64,000 nucleotides of DNA from an uncultured Alphaproteobacteria bacterium (GCA_950054485.1 CATLPD010000001.1:310001-374000); one strand, 5' to 3'. Shown: positions 49,493 through 59,073, counted from the first letter of the stretch. The notes: generated by a model not told the origin, from the sequence alone. Made by a program: numbers and translations.

Positions 49493-50716
49493 TTAAATCC
49501 CCATATCACCAAAGCTGTTATAAATCGGCCCGAATACACCGGCTGCAATCCACAGCATCAATCCACCCAAAATAACCGTTAAGGCCGGTTCAATCATCGT
49601 GATCATTGCATCAATCGATTCATTCACATCCTGATCATAGAATTCCGCAACCTGATTTAAAACCCCTGACAGGTTACCGGATTCCTCACCGATACGAACC
49701 ATACGCAAAACCAATGTCGGAAATTCACCCGTTTGTTCCATTGATTTTGAAATCGGATTACCCTCGCGCACATTTTCACGCACTGAATTCAGCGCGTCGC
49801 GCAAAACCATATTATTTGATGTACGGGCCGCAGCCTCCAGACACTTTAGAACCTCAAGACCACTGGTGAACAAAACCGCAAAGGTTTGACAAAAAATTGA
49901 AAGCGATATTTTTTGGATCAGCGGACCGATAACCGGAACACGTAAAACCAGATAATCCGTGTGATAGCGGAACGGTTCGGAATATTTCCTGAGGATTTTA
50001 AAAGCAAAATAAACCCCGACTATTACTATAACCATATAAAGAATATAATTGGTAAAGAAATCGGATGTTGCAATCAGCGCTCGCGTCACAGGCGGCAGTT
50101 CCTGGCCAATGTTCGCCAAAAATCCCGTCACTTCAGGGACAACATATGTCATCATGACCCCGACGACAACGAAAACGACAAACAGCAGAATTTTCGGATA
50201 GCGCATCGCCTTCTTTTTCTTGGTATTCATCGCATCTGCCCATTTCAGATGGCGAATAACCTGGGAAAAAGATTGCATCAGGTTACCTGTTTCTTCACCT
50301 GCCGCAATCAACGATACAAAGATATTTTCAAAAACGTTCGGATATTTGCCCATGGCTTCGGACAAACTGGCCCCTTCGGAAACTTCGCGGTGCAGTTCGG
50401 TCAGGATATCACGTAATTTCGGAGATTCAGACGTATCGCGGATATCGGCCAAACTCTCCAAAAGCGGCACACCCGCCTTTTGCAGTTGTTCAAGGTGGAC
50501 GAAAAGCTGGATTTTATCGCGCGTTTTGACACCGCCGCTGAAAATCTCGCGGATCATGCCCGCACCCTTGCTCTCGCCGCCGACTGTTTTACAGTCAATC
50601 AGCTCGAAACCGCCGGCCTGCAATTGCTGAAACAGGTCTGTTTCATTTGCTGCCGTCAGGCTTCCGCGGACCGGGCGTCCGTTTTTATTCAGTGCACGAT
50701 AATTATATTTAGCCAT
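49493..50716 (-). CDS. pilC: Type II secretion/type IV pilus inner-membrane platform protein (PilC/GspF)
   Basis: KYNYRALNKNGRPVRGSLTAANE, LAKxGVPLLESL-like AGVPLLESLADI, GEESGNLSGVLNQVAEFYDQDV. Confidence 0.92.
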   Translation of the reverse strand: MAKYNYRALNKNGRPVRGSLTAANETDLFQQLQAGGFELIDCKTVGGESKGAGMIREIFSGGVKTRDKIQLFVHLEQLQKAGVPLLESLADIRDTSESPKLRDILTELHREVSEGASLSEAMGKYPNVFENIFVSLIAAGEETGNLMQSFSQVIRHLKWADAMNTKKKKAMRYPKILLFVVFVVVGVMMTYVVPEVTGFLANIGQELPPVTRALIATSDFFTNYILYMVIVIVGVYFAFKILRKYSEPFRYHTDYLVLRVPVIGPLIQKISLSIFCQTFAVLFTSGLEVLKCLEAAARTSNNMVLRDALNSVRENVREGNPISKSMEQTGEFPTLVLRMVRIGEESGNLSGVLNQVAEFYDQDVNESIDAMITMIEPALTVILGGLMLWIAAGVFGPIYNSFGDMGI

Positions 50717-50804
50717 TTTTTATTTTAAAATTAAGAGGTGAAACCGCCAGTTTATAATACTAGCATAATAAACCCCCAGCGCAACCACAAGAGATAAAGC
50801 TCTC

Positions 50805-53060
50805 TTACAGCCTCTCGGAAAAATCGACGGACTTCATCAGGGCCTCTATTGATGTGTGTCCTTTCAGGATTTTATCAATACCATCGTCCAGCATTGATTT
50901 AAATCCGTGTTCACGGGCAACTTTCTTTAATTGCGATTTATGTCCGCCCTCAGCAATCACATCATTCAGCGCTTCATTTAAAAACAGAATTTCAACAACC
51001 GCCGTACGGCCTTTATATCCGGAATCCATACATTTCGGACAGCCCTTGGCATGGCCGATTTCAGGCGGGTTTGATGCATCAATCCCCAGCAGGCGGCATT
51101 CTTCCTCTGTCGCTGTTTTCATTTCCTTGCAATCGCACAGGCGACGCACAAGACGCTGTGCGAACGAGGCGATAATCGCCCCGGCCAACATACCGGGTTG
51201 TAGTCCCAAATCCAGCAAACGCGGGATCGCACCGAAACAGTCATTGGTGTGAAGCGATGTATAAACCTGGTGACCTGTCATCGCGGCCTTTAGGGCCTGT
51301 TCGGCGGTCACGGCATCACGCACCTCACCCACGAAGATGATGTCCGGATCCTGACGTAGCAAAGCTTTAACACCGTCGGCAAAGGTCAGGCCCGCGCCGG
51401 CCTTAACATGTGTCTGGCGGATCATCGGCAGCGAATATTCCACCGGATCTTCCAGCGTCATAATATTCACATCCGGCGTATTTACGGCATTCAACATCGA
51501 ATAAAGCGATGTGGTTTTACCGGAACCGGTCGGTCCCGTCACAATAATAATACCTTCGGGACGCGCCTGTGATTTTTTAATCAGGTTCATGTTGTGATCG
51601 CTAAAGCCCAGATTCTCAAGCGGCATAATACCGCTTTGCTTATCCAGAACACGCAAAACAAAGTTTTCACCATTTACCGTCGGCAGAGATGACACACGGA
51701 AATCGGCTTCACGTCCCCCGACAGACAGAAAGAAACGCCCATCTTGCGGCAGCATTTTATCCGCAATATTCATACCCGACATAATTTTCAAACGCTGTGC
51801 GATCGCCTGCCAGTATTCCTTGTGCAAGGTTTGTACGGTATGCAAAATACCATCAATACGATAGCGCAAGCGCACAAAGTTTTCTTCGGGTTCAAAGTGC
51901 AAATCCGATGCACCCATTTTCACGGCATCAATCACCAAGGCGTTCACAAGACGCACAATCGGATGCGAATAGGCGTTATCTTCGGTCAGTCCCTCGATAC
52001 CTTCCAGGTCGATTTGCTTACCCCCCAGCTCCGACATAATGTCTTTTGTCGAACTGGCATATCCGTACGCGCGGTCAATTGCGGTGTTCAATGTGGCGGG
52101 CGGTCCGATCATCGGACGAATAGCAAGACCGCGCGGTAGAATCTGGCGCAATCTATCCAGCGTCATAACATCATAGGGGTCAACCATCGCGATATGGATG
52201 GTCTGGTCCTTAACCGATACCGGCAGAATCTGGAAACGCGCTGCCGTTGCCTTATCAATCAAGGCAATCGCTTCGGGGTCCAGAATGGCATCTTTCGGAT
52301 CGAATTCCTCGTAACCCGTACTTTCGGCCAGAATTCCGGCCAGAACATCCGGCGTAATGAAGCCCAATTCGACCAGAACCTCACCCAAAAGGCCGCCGGA
52401 TCTGTTTTTCTCGTGCAGGGCCACTTCCAGCTGATCTTGATCAATAAAACCTTCGGCGATCAGGCGGTCACCCAGTCGCATGTTCTTTACATTATCTTCT
52501 TCGCTCTTTTTATGGGTTTCAGCATCTACGGAAGGCGCCTTAGGTGGGGCATTTTCTTCAATACCCTGTTCTTCAGCTTCGTCAATCGCATTTTCTGTTT
52601 GCAACGACAGGTCATCATCGGCCTGCATATTTCCAGCGGATGGGCCCGGGCTCATTGATAGCCCCTCATCCTCGTCGGCTGCGGCATTCGGCGCATCCAT
52701 CACCAATTCTGTTTCCTGTGGCGGTTGCGGCGCGGGTGAATTAACATTCATCTCCAGCCCACCATCTTCATCTTCTGTCTGCAAAGACGGCGATGGCCCG
52801 CTTTCAAGGCTCAGGCCCGACATATCCATATCACCATCATTATTATCAGCGTTTTGTTCTGCATGTGATGGCTGCGGCGCGTCTTCCTCGCTCGTCTTTT
52901 GATCGTCCTCTTCAAAGAAATTGCTGCCGCCGCGCGGATTCAGAATTTCACCCTGATGGGACGAAGGCTGAGCCCCATCAGCATCCGGAGACATCGAAAA
53001 ACCGCCGTCGATTTCCAAATCATTATCTGTATTCTCTATATCGCCTGAATCTTTCATCAA
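50805..53060 (-). CDS. pilB: Pilus assembly ATPase (PilB/GspE)
   Basis: IIIVTGPTGSGKTTSLYSMLNAVN, TLEDPVEYSLPMIRQTHVKAGAGLTFADGVKALLRQDPDIIFVGEVRD; C-terminal Cys4 (CDC..CPKC). Confidence 0.93.
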   Translation of the reverse strand: MMKDSGDIENTDNDLEIDGGFSMSPDADGAQPSSHQGEILNPRGGSNFFEEDDQKTSEEDAPQPSHAEQNADNNDGDMDMSGLSLESGPSPSLQTEDEDGGLEMNVNSPAPQPPQETELVMDAPNAAADEDEGLSMSPGPSAGNMQADDDLSLQTENAIDEAEEQGIEENAPPKAPSVDAETHKKSEEDNVKNMRLGDRLIAEGFIDQDQLEVALHEKNRSGGLLGEVLVELGFITPDVLAGILAESTGYEEFDPKDAILDPEAIALIDKATAARFQILPVSVKDQTIHIAMVDPYDVMTLDRLRQILPRGLAIRPMIGPPATLNTAIDRAYGYASSTKDIMSELGGKQIDLEGIEGLTEDNAYSHPIVRLVNALVIDAVKMGASDLHFEPEENFVRLRYRIDGILHTVQTLHKEYWQAIAQRLKIMSGMNIADKMLPQDGRFFLSVGGREADFRVSSLPTVNGENFVLRVLDKQSGIMPLENLGFSDHNMNLIKKSQARPEGIIIVTGPTGSGKTTSLYSMLNAVNTPDVNIMTLEDPVEYSLPMIRQTHVKAGAGLTFADGVKALLRQDPDIIFVGEVRDAVTAEQALKAAMTGHQVYTSLHTNDCFGAIPRLLDLGLQPGMLAGAIIASFAQRLVRRLCDCKEMKTATEEECRLLGIDASNPPEIGHAKGCPKCMDSGYKGRTAVVEILFLNEALNDVIAEGGHKSQLKKVAREHGFKSMLDDGIDKILKGHTSIEALMKSVDFSERL

Positions 53061-53260
53061 TACACACGTTCCCTATTAACCCTATTGCAGAATGCCACAA
53101 AAACGTTAACAAAGGCTGATTTTCATAACAATTACAATATCCTTGAAAACAAGATAGTGTGTTTTTATTGATCGTCTAGAGTGATGTTCGTTCATGCCAA
53201 TCATGCCGCCCGTAGAAATTTTGGGGGATATGGACGAAAAACGGTTCGGGGTTTAAAGAT

Positions 53261-53929
53261 CTATTCTTTATCTTTGCCCTTATCGTCATCCTTTTTCTTT
53301 TTGGATGTTTTTTTGGCCGGCTTTTTCGCAGAAGGTTTCTTATCGGACGATTTCTTGGATGTTTTTTTCGAAGACTTCTTTTTATCTTCTTTTTCATCAT
53401 CCTCGTCGTTATCGCCTTTTTTCGGCATTTTCTTCTTTTTGGATTTTTTCGAGTCCTGATTATCCTGCCTGAATTGATCCAGCGATATCACCTCGCCTGT
53501 GCTGCCTTCATCCCCGTCATCGACATCCAGTTCATCATCACCGTAATCGATGTCTTCATCTTCTTCGGACAGGGGTTGGAATTGCAGCGCAAAATTAACA
53601 GACGGATCTGTGAAAATCGTGATCGCCGTCAGCGGAATTTGTAGGCGTTCGGGCACGTTATTGAATTTCAGCATAACCGTAAAGCGCTTGTCATTTACCT
53701 CCAGATCATAAAACTGGTGCTGCAATACGATTGTCATTTCACCGGGATAGCGTTCACGCAGGTAATCTGGAATTTCAACGCCGGCATGATCCGTGCGAAA
53801 TGTAATATAGAAGTGATGGTCATCGAACAGGCCTTTTTCTATAACCTCTTCCAAGGCCGATTTCACAACCCCCCTGAGGGCAGCTTCCACCATCTTGTCA
53901 TAGCGATAGGATTCTAGGTCTTCGGCCAT
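53261..53929 (-). CDS. sspB: SspB-family ClpXP adaptor with Lys-rich C-terminal tail
   Basis: YDKMVEAALRGVVKSALEEVIEKGLFDDHHFYITFRTDHAGVEIPDYLRERYPGEMTIVLQHQFYDLEV. Confidence 0.93.
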   Translation of the reverse strand: MAEDLESYRYDKMVEAALRGVVKSALEEVIEKGLFDDHHFYITFRTDHAGVEIPDYLRERYPGEMTIVLQHQFYDLEVNDKRFTVMLKFNNVPERLQIPLTAITIFTDPSVNFALQFQPLSEEDEDIDYGDDELDVDDGDEGSTGEVISLDQFRQDNQDSKKSKKKKMPKKGDNDEDDEKEDKKKSSKKTSKKSSDKKPSAKKPAKKTSKKKKDDDKGKDKE

Positions 53930-54090
53930 TTTAACCTTCTTTTTTATTGTTTACCTATCGTCAGTTTATCGACTGAACGGGGTCCTGTCTATGGTCAAAA
54001 TAGACAAAATTCTTGACAATCGGATCAGAAAATATCATTTTTCACATAGTTTCTAAAATATATGAATAAATACCAAAAGAGGACATTTCC

Positions 54091-55588
54091 ATGAAAATCC
54101 GTTTTTCTGCCAAATCGTCGGCCACACGCGACGCCGTTGTTGTCACGACATTAAATGATGCCAAACTTCTGGCCACAGCCAAAAAAATCGATGACAAAAC
54201 AGCCGGCGCCCTGACCCGCGCTGTAAAGGCGACCGGATTTACGGGGAAATTCTACGAAAATGTGCATATTCCCGGCCCCGCCAATGAAAACGCCAAACAT
54301 GTTTTTGTTAAGGGCCTCGGCACCAAGGGCGATATGCACCCGCTGGATGCCGAAAATATCGGCCGCAGCCTGACTGATATTTTTAACGAACACAGCGCGC
54401 ATAGAATTGATGTCGAACTGGAGGCGCACAGCCCCGCTGAAACAGCCGCCAATATGGCCTTTGGCGCGATGCTGAACAGCTACAGCTTTGATGTCTATAA
54501 ATCAGATGCCAAGGCCGGCGATACACGTGAAATAAACTTCGTAGTCGACGACCCTGCCGCCGCGCGCAAAGCCTTTGAAAAACTGCAAAAAATTGCCGGC
54601 GGTGAAAAGCTGGCGCGCGATCTGGGCCAGACCCCGCCAAATGATCTTTATCCCGAAAGCTTTGCAGAAAAGATTAAAAACGAATTCGCAAATTCGAATG
54701 TCAAAGTCCGCGTTCTCGATGAAAAGGAAATGGCAAAACTGGGCATGGGCTCGATGCTGGCTGTGGGGCAGGGCTCAATCCGCCCGCCACGTCTGGTGGT
54801 CATGGAATATATGGGCGGCGCAAAAGATGCCAGCCCGCTGGCTTTTGGTCGGTAAAGGAATTACATTCGATTCAGGCGGGCTTTCGATTAAATCGAATGG
54901 CGGTCTGGGCATGAAATACGATATGTCGGGTGCCGGATCTGTCGTCGGCGCAATGAAGGCGATATCGGACCGCGGGGCCAAAACAAATGTTGTCGCAGTT
55001 GTGGCACTGGCGGAAAATATGCCGTCTGACCGGTCATACCGCCCGGATGATGTTGTCAAATCCATGTCAGGCAAAACGATTGAAATCATTAATACCGATG
55101 CCGAAGGGCGCTTGGTCTTGAACGATGCATTGACGTACGTACAACGTTTTTACAAACCTGATACGGTGATCAACCTTGCCACCCTGACGGGCGCAATTTT
55201 TGCTGCACTGGGGGATGAATATGCGGGATTGTTTTCAAATGACGATGATCTGACGCAAGATCTGTTATTGGCCGGTATGCGTACAGACCAAAAGCTGTGG
55301 AATATGCCTGTTGGCGGGTCCTTCAAAAACAGCCTATCCTCACCGATTGCCGATCTGAAACACACGGGTGGACGCCCCGGGGCGTCAGTTGCCGCGACAT
55401 TCTTGCAGCAATTTATTGAGGATGGTGTCAAATGGGCGCATCTGGATATCGCGGGCGTATCAAATAAATTCGGTATGTCGACAGGTTATGGTGTACGTCT
55501 GCTGGATAATTACGTTGCAGAGACCCGTGAAAGCCTGCATGCGCAGATTAAAAAACACAAACGCCCTGCACCGAAAAGCGGGAAATAA
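54091..55588 (+). pseudogene. pepA: Leucyl aminopeptidase, interrupted by one frameshift near 54843-54846
   Basis: N-terminal half in frame 54091-54855; catalytic half (LVGKGITFDSGGLSIK, NTDAEGRLVLNDALTY) in the +1 frame to 55588. Confidence 0.9.
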
Positions 55589-55595
55589 AAATGGC

Positions 55596-55632
55596 CAAAA
55601 AAATGGGATCATCCTGTTGCTAGGCTGATCCC
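55596..55632 (-). terminator. Terminator of ssrA (minus strand)
   Basis: Minus strand GGGATCA-N14-TGATCCC followed by ATTTTTTT. Confidence 0.8.
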
Positions 55633-55955
55633 GAGCCCCACCTTAACAGAGTCTATCTGCTAAGGGATTAGAATTTATGAAAATTCAGCTATTATGCAAC
55701 AGCTTTCAATTCAAAAGACTCAACATTATCGTTGGCATCTATATAGTTTTTGAACCGATAACGGTGGTATCTCACCGAACGAAAGCCAATATCTTTACTG
55801 CGCACGTCGATCCTGTTTCGCCCCCGCCGCTGACCACGAAGAGAGTTTATCCTCAAGGTCGTGGCCAGTGGTGGAGGCGCCGGGTACTGCCCCCGGGTCC
55901 GTAGACGCCTATTCCATAGGGCGTTTATCGTCATAGTCAGAGATAATTCCCTGAC
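55633..55955 (-). ncRNA. ssrA: Circularly permuted two-piece tmRNA precursor (approximate ends)
   Basis: Minus strand: acceptor piece ...CGGACCCGGGGGCAGTACCCGGCGCCTCCACCA ending at 55869; hairpin intervening segment 55826-55868; coding piece from 55825 GGGGGCGAAACAGGATCGACG; tag ORF ANDNVESFELKAVA with TAATAG. Confidence 0.93.
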
Positions 55956-55961
55956 ACTATT

Positions 55962-55990
55962 AATATAGCCCGAAATGGTTAAAAAGTCGA
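55962..55990 (-). promoter_or_regulatory. Putative ssrA promoter TCGACT-17-TATATT
   Basis: -10 TATATT on minus strand at 55967-55962, 4/6 -35 match at 17-bp spacing. Confidence 0.5.
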
Positions 55991-55992
55991 GT

Positions 55993-56361
55993 CTAGCGCT
56001 TCAAAGGTTTCATATAGTCTAGGTTCTCGATGGCCGAAAGTAGTTTAGTATAATTGCGATAACTTCTATACTGATGTCTTATGGCCCTGAACGATATAAA
56101 ATCCAGGAATGGATCATATATCCACTCTTTGTTTCTATCTGACTTTTCATGCTTTTTGTACGCGTTAAACATTTTAGACAATTGTCCTTTTTGTAAGTCA
56201 TGCGTAGTACGCTCCAACAATTTTTTAATCGTTTCCAGTTGTTCCAGATCCTGAGCTGTTGGATTCTTTATATACAGTTTATCTAGTGGGTAATCTTTTT
56301 CAGCTATCTCAAGAGCAACTATAGCCAAACTAAACGCATCAGCATTTTTTGATATTTTCAT
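55993..56361 (-). CDS. Hypothetical protein
   Basis: 122-aa AT-rich ORF; TTGACATAA element upstream at 56415-56407. Confidence 0.55.
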   Translation of the reverse strand: MKISKNADAFSLAIVALEIAEKDYPLDKLYIKNPTAQDLEQLETIKKLLERTTHDLQKGQLSKMFNAYKKHEKSDRNKEWIYDPFLDFISFRAIRHQYRSYRNYTKLLSAIENLDYMKPLKR

Positions 56362-56494
56362 TTTTAAACTCCTTGCGAATAAGGCCAGACTATAAAAAAC
56401 AGAACCTTATGTCAATATAAGTCCGCTGAAATAATTGCCCTCAGGCAAGGACGATGATAAAATAAATTCATTAAACAGAAACGGGGAGAGCACG

Positions 56495-57289
56495 ATGGAA
56501 CAATATCTGAATTTAATGCAGCATGTACTGGATCATGGTGTACGCAAGGACGACCGCACGGGCACAGGCACGATCTCAACATTCGGCTATCAGACACGAT
56601 ATGACCTTTCCGAGGGCTTTCCGATGGTCACGACCAAAAAACTGCATTTGCGCTCGATCATTCACGAACTGTTGTGGTTCCTGAAAGGGGACACCAATAT
56701 CGGTTACCTGAAAGACCATAAGGTCCGTATATGGGATGAATGGGCCGATGAAAAAGGCGATCTGGGCCCCGTTTACGGCAAACAATGGCGATCTTGGGCC
56801 GCCGCTGATGGCACAACGGTCGATCAGATTGAAAAAGCCATTCATGATATCAAAAACAATCCTGATTCCCGCCGCATCATCGTTAATGCCTGGAATGTCG
56901 GAGAAATTGATAAAATGGCGCTTGCGCCCTGTCACTGCCTGTTCCAGTTCTACGTTGCCGACGGGAAACTCTCCTGCCAGCTGTATCAGCGCAGCGCCGA
57001 TGTTTTTCTGGGTGTGCCGTTCAATATCGCCTCATATGCGCTTTTGACCATGATGATGGCGCAGGTTTGCGGATTAAAACCAGGTGAATTTATTCACTCC
57101 TTCGGTGATCTGCATATCTATACCAATCATCTGGAGCAGGTGCGCGAACAGCTCACCCGCGATCCGAAACCTTTGCCGACGATGGAATTAAACCCGTTGG
57201 TCACAAATATCTTTGATTTCAAATATGAAGATTTCGAGCTGCTGAACTATGAATCACACCCGCATATTGCAGGTAAAGTCGCTGTATAA
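56495..57289 (+). CDS. thyA: Thymidylate synthase
   Basis: [62 protein letters not shown]. Confidence 0.98.
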   Translation: MEQYLNLMQHVLDHGVRKDDRTGTGTISTFGYQTRYDLSEGFPMVTTKKLHLRSIIHELLWFLKGDTNIGYLKDHKVRIWDEWADEKGDLGPVYGKQWRSWAAADGTTVDQIEKAIHDIKNNPDSRRIIVNAWNVGEIDKMALAPCHCLFQFYVADGKLSCQLYQRSADVFLGVPFNIASYALLTMMMAQVCGLKPGEFIHSFGDLHIYTNHLEQVREQLTRDPKPLPTMELNPLVTNIFDFKYEDFELLNYESHPHIAGKVAV

Positions 57290-57792
57290 TGCCTGACGCC
57301 AAGATCATCATCGTTGCCGCCCATTCTGAAAATCGCTTTATCGGCAAGGGCGGCACCATCCCATGGCGCGTTAAACGCGATTTTAAATTCTGGCAGGATA
57401 TATCCCGTGGCAAACCCGTCATTATGGGCCGTAAAACGTTCGAGGATATGCCCCCGTCATTTAAAAAACGCGATAAAATCATTGTTGTGACACGCGATAC
57501 ATCATACACGTACGATGGTGTACGTGTCGTTCATTCGATGGATGATGCTTTTAATGCCGCGCACGAGTATAAAAGTGCCGAGATCATTATCGGCGGCGGT
57601 GCGCAGATATACAAACAGGCGCTTTCACAAGCACATGAAATGTTTTTATCAACCATTCATACCAAGATTGATGGTGATGCGGCCTTTCCTGAATATGATC
57701 CCGATGAATGGATGGAAGTGACCTCTCAGGATTTCAAGGCCGAAGAGGGCGACACCTGCGGCTTTACGCTCAGAAAATATATACGAAAATAA
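57289..57792 (+). CDS. folA: Dihydrofolate reductase
   Basis: IIVAAHSENRFIGKGGTIPWRVKRDFKFWQDISRGKPVIMGRKTFEDMP. Confidence 0.95.
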   Translation: MPDAKIIIVAAHSENRFIGKGGTIPWRVKRDFKFWQDISRGKPVIMGRKTFEDMPPSFKKRDKIIVVTRDTSYTYDGVRVVHSMDDAFNAAHEYKSAEIIIGGGAQIYKQALSQAHEMFLSTIHTKIDGDAAFPEYDPDEWMEVTSQDFKAEEGDTCGFTLRKYIRK

Positions 57793-57802
57793 CCCTCTAG
57801 GC

Positions 57803-58927
57803 TTACAGCGAGTCTTTACCGACCAATCTTGTAGGGGCCGCATACCCCTTGATATCGCCCTTGGCCTTAATGAGTTTTTGGCTAGCCTGATCAATTTTAT
57901 CGTCATTGCCGAAATCATCAAAATCACATCTATGCTGAAAATGTAGCGTGCCATCTGCTATTTGCTGATAACGTTCGACCTTGCGCGCCGCAAAATCGAA
58001 TAAATCACGCAGACGCTGGCCATTGCCTTCGGCGGGCAAATTGTGCCAAATGGATGTTTCTTCGTATTTTTGCCAGTCAGAATCTTTGGCCTTAACCGGG
58101 GATTGCTTTTCTTTTTTGATTTTACGCGCGCCCGTGATGTTCTTTTCGATCCATTCATCCGCCAAGGCAATTGGCAGGGTCAAACCCCTTTTTACATCCC
58201 GTGCATGTTTTTCATGGCACAGTATTTCAAATATATCAGGTTTTTTTGCATTCGCTGCGATGTAAAATACATCCTCATTGTTTAGGTCTTTGCAATGTGG
58301 CAGAAGCAGTTTAACCGCTGAAAGATTGTCTTTTTGCACCGCAAAAGACAGTAAATCATCTATATCAGAGGTATTTTTGTTAATCTCCACCCATCTTTCC
58401 AAATGGACATATTTATCATTTTTTATCAGTTCTTTGGCTAATCTATGATTATAGTTTTCGAACCAGAATTTCTTTTCGGATAACAATACCGCCGAATCGT
58501 AATCCCCGTCATGATCCACAATCACAAAATAAACTCTACTACAGCTTAATTGTTCTGGTAACTTGCCGATATCCAAGAACATGTCTAACATCTGCAGTAT
58601 TTTCGACCGCGAAGATGGCTTTCGTTCAGCGTTATTCAGGATCATTATAAAGACATTGGCAAAATGGAAAGTACCCTTTTCCAGATCAAACCTCTGCTCC
58701 TTCGGCATCCCGTCGCGTTCTTCTAGAATTGTTGCAATGCGCCAGACATCGCCGGACATGCAATATTTATGAAAGGCCTTAAACAACGCGCGTTTGGATT
58801 TTTTCTGCTTATGCCACCATTCGCGGTCTTCCTGTGTTGGCTCTGGAATCCCTTCGATTTCCCAAATAGGATGACGTTGCACCAGATGGCGGGATATCGT
58901 CAGATCTGAAGCGCCCGCTCCGCCCAT
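57803..58927 (-). CDS. Hypothetical ankyrin-like repeat protein
   Basis: DIDDLLSFAVQKDNLSAVKLLLPHCKDLNNEDVFYIAANAKKPDIFEILC repeat-like helices. Confidence 0.55.
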   Translation of the reverse strand: MGGAGASDLTISRHLVQRHPIWEIEGIPEPTQEDREWWHKQKKSKRALFKAFHKYCMSGDVWRIATILEERDGMPKEQRFDLEKGTFHFANVFIMILNNAERKPSSRSKILQMLDMFLDIGKLPEQLSCSRVYFVIVDHDGDYDSAVLLSEKKFWFENYNHRLAKELIKNDKYVHLERWVEINKNTSDIDDLLSFAVQKDNLSAVKLLLPHCKDLNNEDVFYIAANAKKPDIFEILCHEKHARDVKRGLTLPIALADEWIEKNITGARKIKKEKQSPVKAKDSDWQKYEETSIWHNLPAEGNGQRLRDLFDFAARKVERYQQIADGTLHFQHRCDFDDFGNDDKIDQASQKLIKAKGDIKGYAAPTRLVGKDSL

Positions 58928-58962
58928 TTTCTTACCTCTTAAGCATTATTTACAATAGCAAT

Positions 58963-58991
58963 ACCATACCATTATTATTGCGTTATGTCAA
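58963..58991 (-). promoter_or_regulatory. Sigma70-like promoter TTGACA-17-TATGGT
   Basis: Minus strand TTGACA (58991-58986), 17-bp spacer, TATGGT (58968-58963). Confidence 0.65.
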
Positions 58992-59073
58992 ATATTTAAC
59001 CTGTATTGAGCTTAAAAAACATTCGAACAGAATAAATCTTATTTTTATCAAAATTTTGGATTATATTAGAAAC

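Noticed and set aside
53181-53459. Phe/Ser-rich plus-strand ORF resembling a hydrophobic peptide
   Set aside because: Antisense shadow of the lysine-rich SspB tail
54843-54855. Programmed +1 frameshift in pepA
   Set aside because: No prfB-like or other convincing slippery site, and PepA is not known to be recoded; mutation or sequencing error is simpler
55692-55934. 80-aa minus-strand ORF MTINALWNRRL...ANDNVESFELKAVA
   Set aside because: It is the tmRNA gene read through the acceptor piece and tag; only the last 14 codons are a real tag frame
55956-56494. Genomic island integrated at ssrA
   Set aside because: Only one small AT-rich ORF flanks the tmRNA on that side; no integrase or attachment-site duplication seen
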